DNA of 32,681 nucleotides, from NCBI GenBank assembly GCA_023138735.1, contig JAGLOY010000006.1, positions 1 through 32,681 of the forward strand, written 5' to 3'. The notes beneath the pieces are model-generated. The model saw only the letters and a program-made list of their open reading frames with translations. It had not been told where the DNA came from and ran no database searches. This stretch comes from Candidatus Aegiribacteria sp. GTDB taxonomy: Bacteria > Fermentibacterota > Fermentibacteria > Fermentibacterales > JCC-6. Positions 1-8,486 of the stretch are shown piece by piece (positions within the stretch are counted from its first letter, which is position 1; every line of letters begins with the position of its first letter). Position numbers and translations under genes: made by a program.

Positions 1-97
1 TAAGGCCACTCAGAGACTATGAGTTTGATAGGCTGCAGGTGTAAGCACAGTAATGTGTTCAGCCGAGCAGTACTAATCGGCCGGGAGGCTTCTATAC
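1..97 (+). rRNA. rrl: 23S ribosomal RNA, 3' end (partial)
   Basis: The first ~97 bases match the conserved end of domain VI of 23S rRNA, including the universally conserved AGTACTAATCGGCCG segment and the closing GAGGCTT. The 5' part lies outside the window. The end is placed by analogy with E. coli, where about six bases follow GAGGCTT, so it is accurate only to a few bases. It is followed after ~65 bases by 5S rRNA in the same orientation, as in a normal rrn operon, with no tRNA in the spacer. Confidence 0.95.
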
Positions 98-161
98 AAT
101 ATATTGCTACGGTTACAAACGGATTTCTCCTTCCCTGCATAGATTTGAAAGAACTGCAAAA

Positions 162-279
162 TGCCGGTGGTCAGAGCGGAGGGGCCACACCCGTTTCCAT
201 TCCGAACACGGAAGTTAAGCCCTCCAGCGCCGATGGTACTAGTTGGGTCACTTTCTGGGAGAGTAGGACACTGCCGGCT
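162..279 (+). rRNA. rrf: 5S ribosomal RNA
   Basis: The ~118-base segment has the canonical 5S core CCGAACACGGAAGTTAAGC at 202-220 and a GATGGTACTAG segment. Its ends, GCCGG near 163 and CCGGC near 274, pair to form helix I. It sits directly behind 23S rRNA and before an intrinsic terminator. The exact ends are estimated from the pairing. Two degenerate partial copies of this gene with its terminator occur elsewhere in the window, at 10873-10980 and 17729-17806. Confidence 0.95.
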
Positions 280-294
280 TTAAATTTCGCAAAG

Positions 295-331
295 AAAACC
301 CCCGGGTCTCCAACCCTCCCGGGGGTTTTCT
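295..331 (+). terminator. rrn operon intrinsic terminator
   Basis: A perfect 12-bp stem (295-306 with 318-329, AAAACCCCCGGG against CCCGGGGGTTTT) encloses an 11-base loop and runs into a T-rich tail. It ends transcription of the rRNA operon 16 bases after 5S rRNA. The same hairpin reappears in altered form at 10937-10970. Confidence 0.92.
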
Positions 332-712
332 CGTTTCTGTTCATAACAAACGATTTCAGAAGCCGGTTATTTAATATGTGAATCTCTCATACTTAGAATG
401 ATGCTGATCTTCATGAAGATACACTTCGTAACCTATCGGAAAACATTGGTTTCCTGCCACCCGGAGTTCTACTGGAATATAATCAGAGGTTTTCAGATAA
501 CAGATGAAATGCTCCACTATATAGATTGCCCCAAAATAAATCTTCAAGTGCGAACATCAAAGAATACAGTGATTGAGTTGTAAAGAATAGGGCTTAGGGT
601 AGATGATGCAGTCAGTCTTGGAAAAGGTTGATTCCCTATGATTGACCTCTTCTAAACATGTGATTATCAATACATAGCTAAGTTATTTAACTGGAATCTT
701 TTCGGGATAGGT
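332..712. other. Intergenic region with no supported gene
   Basis: About 380 bases separate the rrn terminator from the leader hairpin of the histidine kinase gene. The only open frame of any size (398-583, 61 codons) has no Shine-Dalgarno site and its product has no recognisable features, so I do not call it. I see no tRNA, repeat array or transposon end. A promoter for the downstream kinase presumably lies here, but I cannot place it with confidence. Confidence 0.5.
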
Positions 713-731
713 TCTCCAACCAGTTTGGAGA
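713..731 (+). promoter_or_regulatory. Hairpin covering the Shine-Dalgarno site of the histidine kinase gene
   Basis: TCTCCAA (713-719) pairs perfectly with TTGGAGA (725-731) around a five-base loop. The GGAG at 727-730 is the only plausible ribosome binding site for the ATG at 741 (10-base spacing), so it is wholly buried in the 3' arm. This could modulate translation initiation. The pairing is seen directly; a regulatory role is inference. Confidence 0.45.
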
Positions 732-740
732 TTATTGATT

Positions 741-2915
741 ATGAGTGAATCACCCAACTCACATCTTGTGGATGGTCTTTACGGTATTCAGGACCTTATT
801 GAGATTGATACTCTTCGCAGGATATTTGAAAAATACACTGAAGCAACAGGATTTACAATTGGATTTCTGGATCACCCTGATATGAATATTCTAATTTCAT
901 CAGGATGGCGTAGAATATGCACAGAGCTTCATAGATCGCATCCAGTATCTTTGGCAAACTGTCTCAGAAGCAATAAGCATCTTCTATTTCAATTGAACGA
1001 TCCTTCTAAGGTTGTCGTTGAAACTTGTGAGAACGGACTTGTAGATTGTGCTATTCCAATAATGATTGATGGAAAGCATATCGCGAGCTTGGCCACAGGC
1101 CAGCTTTTCCTTGAGAAACCTGATATGGATAAGTTCCATAAGCAGGCAATAGAATTTGGATTTGATGCTGAAGAATACCTCGAAGAGATTAGAAGTATTC
1201 CTGTAATTTCTGAAGAGTACCTAAAAAAAGTAACAGACTTTCTGGGAGAAATTGCACAAATTATTTCTGAAAATGGGTACACCAATCTTCGCATTAAGAA
1301 AGAAGCTTTCCTTCTGGAAGAAGAAGTTACTCATCGAAAACTTGTCGAAAAAGTTCTTATAGAAAGTGAAGAGAAGTACAGATTCCTTGTTGAAAACATG
1401 ACTGATGCTGTTTGGACCGTCGATCTTGATTTCACTATTAACTACGTAAGTACTTCTATTGAGAAGATTCTGGGTTATGCTCCAGACGAGCTAAAACAGA
1501 TACCACCAGAGCAGTTAATAGAAAAGGATTCTCTCCAGATTTTAAGGAACTTGCTTTCTGAGAGAATTACCAGCGAGAGAACTTTTGGCTTTCCAAACGA
1601 CCAATCTGTTGTTGTTGAGATACAACAGTTCTGCAAAGATGGTACTGTTAAATGGGTAGAGTGTACAGTAAAGCCCATGAGGGATTCCTCTGATGAAATT
1701 GTAGGATTTTATGGAGTATCCAGAGATATCTCCCTACGCAAAAAGGCTGAGGAGGAGAAAAGGATTTTGCAGGATAGGCTCGCTATGGCTCGGAAGATGG
1801 AATCACTTGGTCGGCTTGCCGGTGGAGTAGCCCATGACTTTAACAACCTTCTTACTGTGATCCAGGGTCATTCTGAAATTGCACTGGAAGAGTTATCACC
1901 AGTTGATCATTTCTACCACTCATTCGATCAGATTCATAAAGCCGCGGCAGATTCAGCAAGCCTTACTCATCAACTCCTGGCATTTGCCAGAAAGCAGGTT
2001 GTAGAGTCGAAGGTTCTTGATCTCAATGAAACCGTTAAGAGCATGTTAAATATGCTGGGAAGATTAATTGGTGAGCACATTGAGCTTGTTTGGATACCTC
2101 ACCAGGATTTGTGGCCTTCCAGGGTGGACCCAAGACAGATAGACCAGATACTTGCAAACCTCTGCATTAATTCAAAAGATGCCCTTGCCGGTGTTGGCAG
2201 GATCACAATTGAAACAAATAATGTAACGATGGATAAGGACTTTTGCATTATTCGCGGATTTGGCATTCCCGGAGATTATGTTGTACTCTCTGTGAAAGAT
2301 GATGGATGTGGAATTGAAGAGAGGTACATCAAACACATTTTTGAACCTTTTTTTACTACCAAAGATTCTGGCTTTGGCACTGGGCTTGGACTGGCAACAG
2401 TTTACGGTATTGCGAAACAAAATGGTGGATTTGCAGACCTGGTAAGCACTGTTGGGCAAGGTACCAGTATTTATGTTTACCTACCTCGTTCGCTGGACGG
2501 AGAAGTGGAAGGTGAATCGCAATCAAATACACAAATACCAGGTGGTCATGGAGAGACAATACTGCTTGTTGAAGATGAGAAGGTTGTACTGGACACAACC
2601 AGGGCTCTCCTTGAGAAATTGGGCTACAAGGTTTTCTCTGCAAACCTCCCGGGAGAAGCAATCAGCATTCTTAGTGATCACAAAGGAGAGATTCATTTGC
2701 TGCTTACCGATCTTGTTATGCCAGAGATGAATGGTCTCGAACTTGCAGCTGTTGTAGCTAACATAAAACCTGAAATGAAATCCCTATTTATGTCAGGATA
2801 CTCCGCAGATATAATTGCAGGCCATGATGTAGCGAAAGTTGGTATGCTTTTTCTCCAGAAACCATTTTCCATCCTTGAGTTAGCTAAGAAGGTAAGAGAA
2901 GCACTTGAAAAGTAG
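741..2915 (+). CDS. Hybrid sensor histidine kinase: PocR-PAS-HisKA-HATPase-REC
   Basis: This 724-residue soluble sensor kinase has no membrane segment. Residues ~10-175 match the PocR ligand-binding sensory domain (Cys-rich, with ...NGLVDCAIPI... and ...ATGQLFLEKP...). A PAS domain follows at ~205-330, with the ...GFYGVSRDIS... C-cap. The HisKA segment has the phosphoacceptor in GGVAHDFNN (His365). The ATPase domain has the N-box around LANLCINSKDA, G1 DDGCGIEE and G2 GTGLGLATV. A C-terminal receiver domain carries the phospho-acceptor Asp657 in LLTDLVMPEMNG. The design suggests a cytoplasmic sensor of a small molecule that phosphorylates its own receiver. A TTG six bases upstream is in frame, but SD spacing favours ATG 741. 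No separate response regulator lies next to it, so its output is unknown. Confidence 0.92.
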   Translation: MSESPNSHLVDGLYGIQDLIEIDTLRRIFEKYTEATGFTIGFLDHPDMNILISSGWRRICTELHRSHPVSLANCLRSNKHLLFQLNDPSKVVVETCENGLVDCAIPIMIDGKHIASLATGQLFLEKPDMDKFHKQAIEFGFDAEEYLEEIRSIPVISEEYLKKVTDFLGEIAQIISENGYTNLRIKKEAFLLEEEVTHRKLVEKVLIESEEKYRFLVENMTDAVWTVDLDFTINYVSTSIEKILGYAPDELKQIPPEQLIEKDSLQILRNLLSERITSERTFGFPNDQSVVVEIQQFCKDGTVKWVECTVKPMRDSSDEIVGFYGVSRDISLRKKAEEEKRILQDRLAMARKMESLGRLAGGVAHDFNNLLTVIQGHSEIALEELSPVDHFYHSFDQIHKAAADSASLTHQLLAFARKQVVESKVLDLNETVKSMLNMLGRLIGEHIELVWIPHQDLWPSRVDPRQIDQILANLCINSKDALAGVGRITIETNNVTMDKDFCIIRGFGIPGDYVVLSVKDDGCGIEERYIKHIFEPFFTTKDSGFGTGLGLATVYGIAKQNGGFADLVSTVGQGTSIYVYLPRSLDGEVEGESQSNTQIPGGHGETILLVEDEKVVLDTTRALLEKLGYKVFSANLPGEAISILSDHKGEIHLLLTDLVMPEMNGLELAAVVANIKPEMKSLFMSGYSADIIAGHDVAKVGMLFLQKPFSILELAKKVREALEK

Positions 2916-3314
2916 TTTGCTTGAACGAGGAGTATAGAAAAATAATTGAAGAATCCATAAGAATAGAGATACTCGTGGCAGACCTTAAGCTCCTTTTCTA
3001 TTAGTAACTTCCCTATGATGAAGGAATTTTAGGGAGAGCTTCATTATCAGGGTATAATGGAAATTGATATCGATTCTAATCTTCAAATCAGCAAGATATT
3101 CAGACAGCTGAACAGTGAGGATAGTGAACTTTGAAGATAAGGGATGTAAACCCATGCATCAGGTTTGTTGGAAGCATGATCTGATCTGGCAGTCTCGCTA
3201 CAAGTAGGAAGTAGTAATGTGGAATGAGTGTGAGTACACCTCGAGAGCCTGCTGCCCTTTCAATGAAATGATTCGATGTGCACCAAGTACCTAAAGACCA
3301 GGGTTGCGGATATT
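2916..3314. other. Intergenic region with no supported gene
   Basis: About 400 bases lie between the 3' ends of two convergent genes. I find no reading frame with a ribosome site, no convincing terminator hairpin, and no RNA gene. A short open stretch around 3026-3135 (ending in a peptide reading MEIDIDSNLQISKIF) could be a remnant of a lost gene, but I cannot identify it. Confidence 0.4.
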
Positions 3315-6300
3315 TTAAGTTGGATCTTCACGTCCGGATATTGCTCTGGCGTAGTCGGACAAAAGCACCTTCTGACGTTTTGTTAAAGCCTTGCCCGGTC
3401 CAATCGATTCAGCGATCAGAACACTGAATTCAACAGCATTGCCTCTCGGTGCGTCCAGCTTCACAGAAGCGGTTGCCGGAATTGAATGACCCGCGGCCCA
3501 CCCCGAGCCCGGTATGTCAATAACTTTGTACGGCTCGGTATGCTTCAACTTCCTGATGGATCCTCTCAGCCAGGAAACGTCCTCTGCGAAGAAATCAGGT
3601 GCCGCCCTGTCTTTGACGGAACAACCGGAAGGCCCCATCTCGAATAACCATACTGCATCGCAGACCAGGAGTACCCTGAGTTCCCCGAGGGTATCCGGAA
3701 CAGGTAATCTCCCTTTAGATCTTTTTACTGATAAGTTGTCATCCCAGTCCGGTCCAGCGATAAGCTCCAGCGGAGTCGAACCATCTATCAAGGGTAAACC
3801 AGCTTTCCTGTACCTTCTCTCGAGTGCACGGATCACCTTGAGATGACCCCTGAAATCGGCCATCCATCCGGTGCTGTTGGAAGCTGCCATTCTGGCCAGG
3901 ATAAGATACGCGTTGAGCAGATCTCCGCTTCGCAGATTGTTCAGGAATTCGCTGGTGTCTTGCTTATCTAATTCGCTTAATCCTGTCTTTAACTCCTCAG
4001 GTGTCATTCGAGATCTGGAAGCATCTAATATCCGAACTAGTGTTCTGACAGGACTTGCGATTTCCTGATTATGCCAGCTGAAGTGGGTGAGAATACTCAC
4101 CATGTCGAAGTCCCTTTTATCTCCGGGTACAATGTGTCCCAGTCCTATTAATGTCAGCCTCTGCCACAGTGAATCAAGATCACTCGTGGCAAGACCGAGG
4201 AAGATAATTTCAAGGTCGATTCCACCAATGTGATCTTCACTGGAAACCTTGTAACTATCTCTTATCGACTTGATCTCGACTTTCCAGCAGTCAAGGAGCT
4301 GATTCAGAAGGCTGTCAGCTCTAGTCATGTTCATCTGCTGCAGACTGGCACCTAACATCATCGCAAGTTCGGGGATCGGTTGCGACCGGTTCTGCATATC
4401 TCGGAGACGGGAGTTCAAATGGTTATGGTAATGCTCTTGAGCTTCCCAAGCAGTGAGGCTGCCACTAAGCCGACCAAGTGATATCTCGTTGATCGCAGCA
4501 CCGTATGCGAAATACTTGAAACCGCTTAACGAAGCGATGAACTGCGCATCTGCGAGCATATTCCTCACATCGATGGTCGGAATAACCTCTGACATCATAG
4601 TTTCTCTTGCGTTGACTGATTTCCAGAAGGCATAGATCCCTGGTAATCTTGCTGGATCTGGGGGATCAAGACTATTGAACAGGATCAACGTTCTCTCCGA
4701 TTTCCTACCCGTTGTAATGCATAACAAGGTGATGACCGCTTCAAACATCCATCGCTGTTCTTCCGAGTCTGCCAGTTCCTTCAGATCAGCAAGTACAGCA
4801 AGTGCATCCTCAAGATCGTCAGGTTCACCGGGAGGTGCGAGCATACACACGCAGGCCACTGCCGCGAGATCCAACCTTCGGAGTGCAATACATCCTTTGC
4901 AGAATGTGATGGCATCAGAAAACAGCAAGGCTCCTTTCAACGTACAGAGCCGCAGCATTCCAAGAATAAGACGGGATTCAGCAGGAAGATCGAATTTCTT
5001 GATGACTTCAATTACTCTGAGAGCGAATTGCCATTGCTCACTGTCTAAATTGTAGACACTGTCACGCCTGGAATCTGAGATGTCACGAATAGTCCCTGTT
5101 AGGCTGATTGCTGTTTCTAAATCGATCCCACCGAGTGCGATTTTCCCAATAAATCCAAGTCTATCTTCAATGTTGATCAATTCTTCCGAATCCTCGAAGT
5201 ATCTGTTGAGAAGCAGACACTTGACTCTGGACGGGATGCTTGAGTCGTTCAGGCTCCAGTCTAGTTCACGAAGGTTCCTGCATCCATTTGTCAGCAGGTG
5301 TTCCCTCAGAATATTCGGATGCTGCCTGTCGTAGCGGGTATCCTGTTCGGGCATCCAGACGGACAGGTTCTGGCTGACGCCTGTCAGGAGAATCAAATAT
5401 GGGTAATCACCGGTTTTCCCACATGAGATGGAATCTGTGGAGCAGCCTTGAAGAACAGGTACAGATGTTGCAGAAGCCTGGCCGGGTGTCGAGGATATAC
5501 AGACGTTAGGATCGTCCTCAAGGGTGCGATTCCCCCTGCAGTTTGTGATGAGCTGGTAATACTCGAAGGATGATGTCCAATCTCCGAAGAAATCCGGTGT
5601 TCTGTCCATCCTTCTGGAGGTTACTCTCGACAGCAATCCCCTCTTCCCGGCTCTCTCGAAGGGCTGTGTTATGCTGAAGAGGTCCGAGCAATCTATTTTT
5701 TTGTCAGAGAAGACGATTATCCTGATGTTATCCGAATCGATCACCTCGAGCAAATGCGTGACCATCCGCTCTACCGAAACATTATCACTGCTGTTCAGTG
5801 AGTTGATGACAAGATCGATCCGTGCTCCTGCTGAAATTCGTAGGATACCGGTGATAGCATTTCTTATATCCTTGTTCTCATGAATTGCATAAACGGACAG
5901 ACTCGAAGTCAGTGATTCCAGAGAATCGCAGGATGATTCAACCACGAAGTTCCCGAATAGGCGGCTGGAGATGCAGAAATCTCTGGTCAGGACACCTGCT
6001 CCCCATTCCATTCGACCAATTACATTGACACCTCTGAAGTGGTTCCTGTGGGCGAAATCAACGGATTTGAGCAGCAGATCGAGTTTATCCTCAAATCCAA
6101 GCAGCCAACTCGTTGGTTCGGCATTGTAGAGCTTTGTCCAGTCCTCTTCCTCTACCGGAACAACGCTCTCCTCAAGGAAGCGGTAGGCTGAATCAGTAAC
6201 GTTTCCACTCAATCCTGTCTCGGAGATGAATGCCCTGAATTCTTCAATCGGATCAAGGGGCTTGGATCTCGGAGATGATCTGGGATGTGGGAGAACAGGT

Positions 6301-6728
6301 CTCTCTACCGAGTAGGATGTGGTGACTGAAGAGAGTGCTCCGTGCCTGCACAGAGATGTGCTAAGACAGCCCAATGCGAAAGCTGCCCTGAAGAGAATCC
6401 TGGAAACGAGTTCAGAGGAAGAGTCTATTCCAAGGAGTTCCTCAAGCGTTAGTCCAGCCTGGTGAATGGATTCAACAAATAGAAGCGGCTTGCCTGGTAG
6501 CTTCCCATCTACGTCGAAAACCACTCCGGCATCCAGAATACGAGAAGTATGTGCGCCAGCTATCCTGCTGGAGGTACTGAACCATTCTCTAAGTGTATCC
6601 AGCGAGTCTACCTCAAGGTCAAGGAACTCAAGACGGGAAGCAGCGCGGGAGGAGTTGCTTGCTATCCAGTGTTCACCGTCCGGAATCACAATGATATGGC
6701 CGTTGACGGTATGCTTTGTCTTATCCAT
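3315..6728 (-). CDS. Degenerate kinase/STAND ATPase-like protein (pseudokinase, dead NTPase, helical repeats, GAF-like)
   Basis: This 1,137-residue protein follows the plan of large PknK-like Ser/Thr kinase-STAND proteins but seems to have lost every catalytic signature. Residues ~1-150 look kinase-like (...LLFVESIHQAGLTLEELL...), yet the catalytic-loop position reads RHGALSSVTTS where HRDxKxxN is expected, and no DFG is visible. Near residue 238, VIGRMEWGAG stands where a Walker A GxxxxGKS belongs. Near 306, LVINSLNSSD stands for Walker B LVLDDLHWAD. A long helical, TPR-like middle (~540-990) follows, then a C-terminal GAF-like domain. It may act as a scaffold or regulatory receptor. ATG 6728 is preferred (GGA ten bases upstream) over an in-frame TTG at 6743. 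Domain assignments come from pattern resemblance, not a search; the protein could be an unrelated novel family. Confidence 0.8.
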   Translation of the reverse strand: MDKTKHTVNGHIIVIPDGEHWIASNSSRAASRLEFLDLEVDSLDTLREWFSTSSRIAGAHTSRILDAGVVFDVDGKLPGKPLLFVESIHQAGLTLEELLGIDSSSELVSRILFRAAFALGCLSTSLCRHGALSSVTTSYSVERPVLPHPRSSPRSKPLDPIEEFRAFISETGLSGNVTDSAYRFLEESVVPVEEEDWTKLYNAEPTSWLLGFEDKLDLLLKSVDFAHRNHFRGVNVIGRMEWGAGVLTRDFCISSRLFGNFVVESSCDSLESLTSSLSVYAIHENKDIRNAITGILRISAGARIDLVINSLNSSDNVSVERMVTHLLEVIDSDNIRIIVFSDKKIDCSDLFSITQPFERAGKRGLLSRVTSRRMDRTPDFFGDWTSSFEYYQLITNCRGNRTLEDDPNVCISSTPGQASATSVPVLQGCSTDSISCGKTGDYPYLILLTGVSQNLSVWMPEQDTRYDRQHPNILREHLLTNGCRNLRELDWSLNDSSIPSRVKCLLLNRYFEDSEELINIEDRLGFIGKIALGGIDLETAISLTGTIRDISDSRRDSVYNLDSEQWQFALRVIEVIKKFDLPAESRLILGMLRLCTLKGALLFSDAITFCKGCIALRRLDLAAVACVCMLAPPGEPDDLEDALAVLADLKELADSEEQRWMFEAVITLLCITTGRKSERTLILFNSLDPPDPARLPGIYAFWKSVNARETMMSEVIPTIDVRNMLADAQFIASLSGFKYFAYGAAINEISLGRLSGSLTAWEAQEHYHNHLNSRLRDMQNRSQPIPELAMMLGASLQQMNMTRADSLLNQLLDCWKVEIKSIRDSYKVSSEDHIGGIDLEIIFLGLATSDLDSLWQRLTLIGLGHIVPGDKRDFDMVSILTHFSWHNQEIASPVRTLVRILDASRSRMTPEELKTGLSELDKQDTSEFLNNLRSGDLLNAYLILARMAASNSTGWMADFRGHLKVIRALERRYRKAGLPLIDGSTPLELIAGPDWDDNLSVKRSKGRLPVPDTLGELRVLLVCDAVWLFEMGPSGCSVKDRAAPDFFAEDVSWLRGSIRKLKHTEPYKVIDIPGSGWAAGHSIPATASVKLDAPRGNAVEFSVLIAESIGPGKALTKRQKVLLSDYARAISGREDPT

Positions 6729-6825
6729 CTCTGTAAAATCCAAAAAGAATTTGGAACATCTGCATCTTCATCATTGGCTGATAATATAGAATTATGTGAG
6801 TGATGGCAATACTAAGTTCAAGTGT

Positions 6826-6849
6826 GCATATCACCTAATATGCGCATAT
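6826..6849. promoter_or_regulatory. Palindromic candidate operator in the divergent promoter region
   Basis: GCATAT, a six-base spacer, then the perfect palindrome ATATGCGCATAT (6838-6849) lie between the divergent pseudokinase and carboxypeptidase genes. The half-site TAATATGYGC recurs in a larger palindrome at 11047-11064. It could be a binding site for a dimeric regulator; no regulator is identified. Confidence 0.3.
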
Positions 6850-6909
6850 CTCGTATAAGTGAATCTGTCTGATACTTCAATACAATTGGAATAATATGGA
6901 AATTACCTA

Positions 6910-6938
6910 TTGACGATCAAATATAGAACCCACATATT
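6910..6938 (+). promoter_or_regulatory. Candidate sigma70-type promoter for the peptidase pair
   Basis: TTGACG (6910-6915) and CATATT (6933-6938) are separated by 17 bases, close to the -35/-10 consensus. An AAAGGAGG ribosome site follows at 6947-6954 and the ATG at 6960, implying a very short leader. It would drive the M14 and C25 peptidase genes, which are 36 bases apart. Confidence 0.45.
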
Positions 6939-6959
6939 CTGCTCGAAAGGAGGAACATT

Positions 6960-8450
6960 ATGGAAACTTCTAGATTATGTAGCTCTGTGATTGCGCTTAT
7001 TGCGATGAACTGCCTTGCGCTTTCGGAGGTCTATGCCGATGAAGTGCTGGTCAGACTGACCGGACTGCGGGACTGCTCCGTAGAATCTCTTCATGCTGAT
7101 GGATACGATGTCACCTCGGTTAATCTCAACCAGGATTACGTTGATATATTCATTGACCGGGCGGATATCTCCACGCTTGAGGAGAAAGCCCAGAATATCA
7201 AGATATTGCCGGAATCATGGGGAAGCCTGCTACCTTCAAACGCCGCCAATGCGGGTTACTACTACAGCCCCGATGAGAACTGGGATTTCTGGACGGATTT
7301 GGCAGCAACTTATCCTGATCTTGTTCAATCCCCTGTTACAATAGGACAGTCTTTTCAGGGCAGGGATATCTACTCGATCTGCATAACCAGTTCTTCAGGT
7401 CCATCTGACAAGCCTGCCATTCATTTCAACGCTCTTACTCACGCCAGGGAACCGGCAGGCAACTCCGTTATGATCGATTTCGGCATGTGGCTGGCCACCG
7501 AATACGATAATGATACTATGGCCACATTCATACTTGATAACTCGGAGATCTATCTGGTTCCCATCGTGAATCCCGATGGATACGTTGCCAACATGCCGGG
7601 TGGGGGGAACCAGCGTAAGAATATGAACTTCACTACTCCGGTTACTTCCGACGGAATCGACCTGAATAGAAACTTCGGTTACCAGTGGGGATATGATAAC
7701 ATGGGATCCAGTCCAAATCCATACGATCCAACCTACAGAGGATCTGCCGCATTCTCGGAGCCGGAGACGGAAACACTCCGCAGTTTTATCAACAGCATAG
7801 ATCCTATTGGTTCAATACACTATCACTCCTATGGAGGTATGTTGATCTACCCCTGGAACTACGTGAATCAGCCCACACCCCATCAAAGCACATTCCAGAG
7901 CTGGGCTTCAGCAATGACTGCACAGAACGGTTATCAGTACGGAAGATGCGGAGAACTGATGTATCCTGCCAATGGTGATGCATGCGACTGGTCGTACGAA
8001 AATTCGGAACACCAGACCTGTCTGTCTTTCGGAGTTGAGGTTGATGACAACGGCTTCTGGGGCAGCCAGAACGATTCCACCGCGATCGCTGACTTCAGCA
8101 CTGAATGCAGGTTCATGAACAAAATGCTGTGCATGAATCTTCTGAATCAGACGGGGATCGAATATGAAAGTGAAACAGGATACTCTGGAATGCTGTCTGT
8201 TGAGGGCGTTTCACCGAATCCTGTTACGAATGCAATGAATCTCTCTGTAAGGATCCCTTCCGGTTCACTGGCAGTCACCGTTTATGACCTTTCAGGGCGC
8301 CGAGTCGATGAATTCTCACTGGAGAATCCCGATTCCGGTGATTGCCAATTGAAATGGGTTGTACCCGAAGGAACACCAAACGGTGTGTACACTTTGATAA
8401 TCCAGTCAGGCAGCCAGACAGCTGGATCGCGCTTCACTGTTCTGAGGTAA
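6960..8450 (+). CDS. Secreted M14 zinc carboxypeptidase with C-terminal sorting domain
   Basis: This 496-residue exported metallopeptidase has a signal peptide at residues ~1-26 and a short prodomain. The M14 catalytic domain spans ~95-400. The zinc ligands His161 and Glu164 lie in THAREP; the third ligand is probably His289 in HYHSYGGMLIYPW, equivalent to HSYSQLLLYPY of carboxypeptidase A. Glu360 in FGVEVDD is the likely catalytic base. NPDGY and DLNRNF are family signatures. The last ~80 residues (SPNP..., VYDLSGRRVDEF, GVYTLII) form a type IX-like sorting and anchoring domain. A strong SD (AAAGGAGG) fixes the start. The neighbouring gene encodes a C25 peptidase with the same tail, suggesting a joint extracellular protein-degradation role. 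Confidence 0.93.
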   Translation: METSRLCSSVIALIAMNCLALSEVYADEVLVRLTGLRDCSVESLHADGYDVTSVNLNQDYVDIFIDRADISTLEEKAQNIKILPESWGSLLPSNAANAGYYYSPDENWDFWTDLAATYPDLVQSPVTIGQSFQGRDIYSICITSSSGPSDKPAIHFNALTHAREPAGNSVMIDFGMWLATEYDNDTMATFILDNSEIYLVPIVNPDGYVANMPGGGNQRKNMNFTTPVTSDGIDLNRNFGYQWGYDNMGSSPNPYDPTYRGSAAFSEPETETLRSFINSIDPIGSIHYHSYGGMLIYPWNYVNQPTPHQSTFQSWASAMTAQNGYQYGRCGELMYPANGDACDWSYENSEHQTCLSFGVEVDDNGFWGSQNDSTAIADFSTECRFMNKMLCMNLLNQTGIEYESETGYSGMLSVEGVSPNPVTNAMNLSVRIPSGSLAVTVYDLSGRRVDEFSLENPDSGDCQLKWVVPEGTPNGVYTLIIQSGSQTAGSRFTVLR

Positions 8451-8486
8451 GGAAAATACTCCATTCTCTCTGAAAGGAGAAATGAT

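Noticed and set aside
398-583. 61-codon open frame between the rrn terminator and the kinase gene
   Set aside because: No ribosome binding site before the ATG, no recognisable features in the product, and it lies in ordinary intergenic DNA.
3026-3135. Short open stretch that could be the remnant of a transposase or regulator
   Set aside because: Too short, no start signal, and the peptide does not match any motif I can name.
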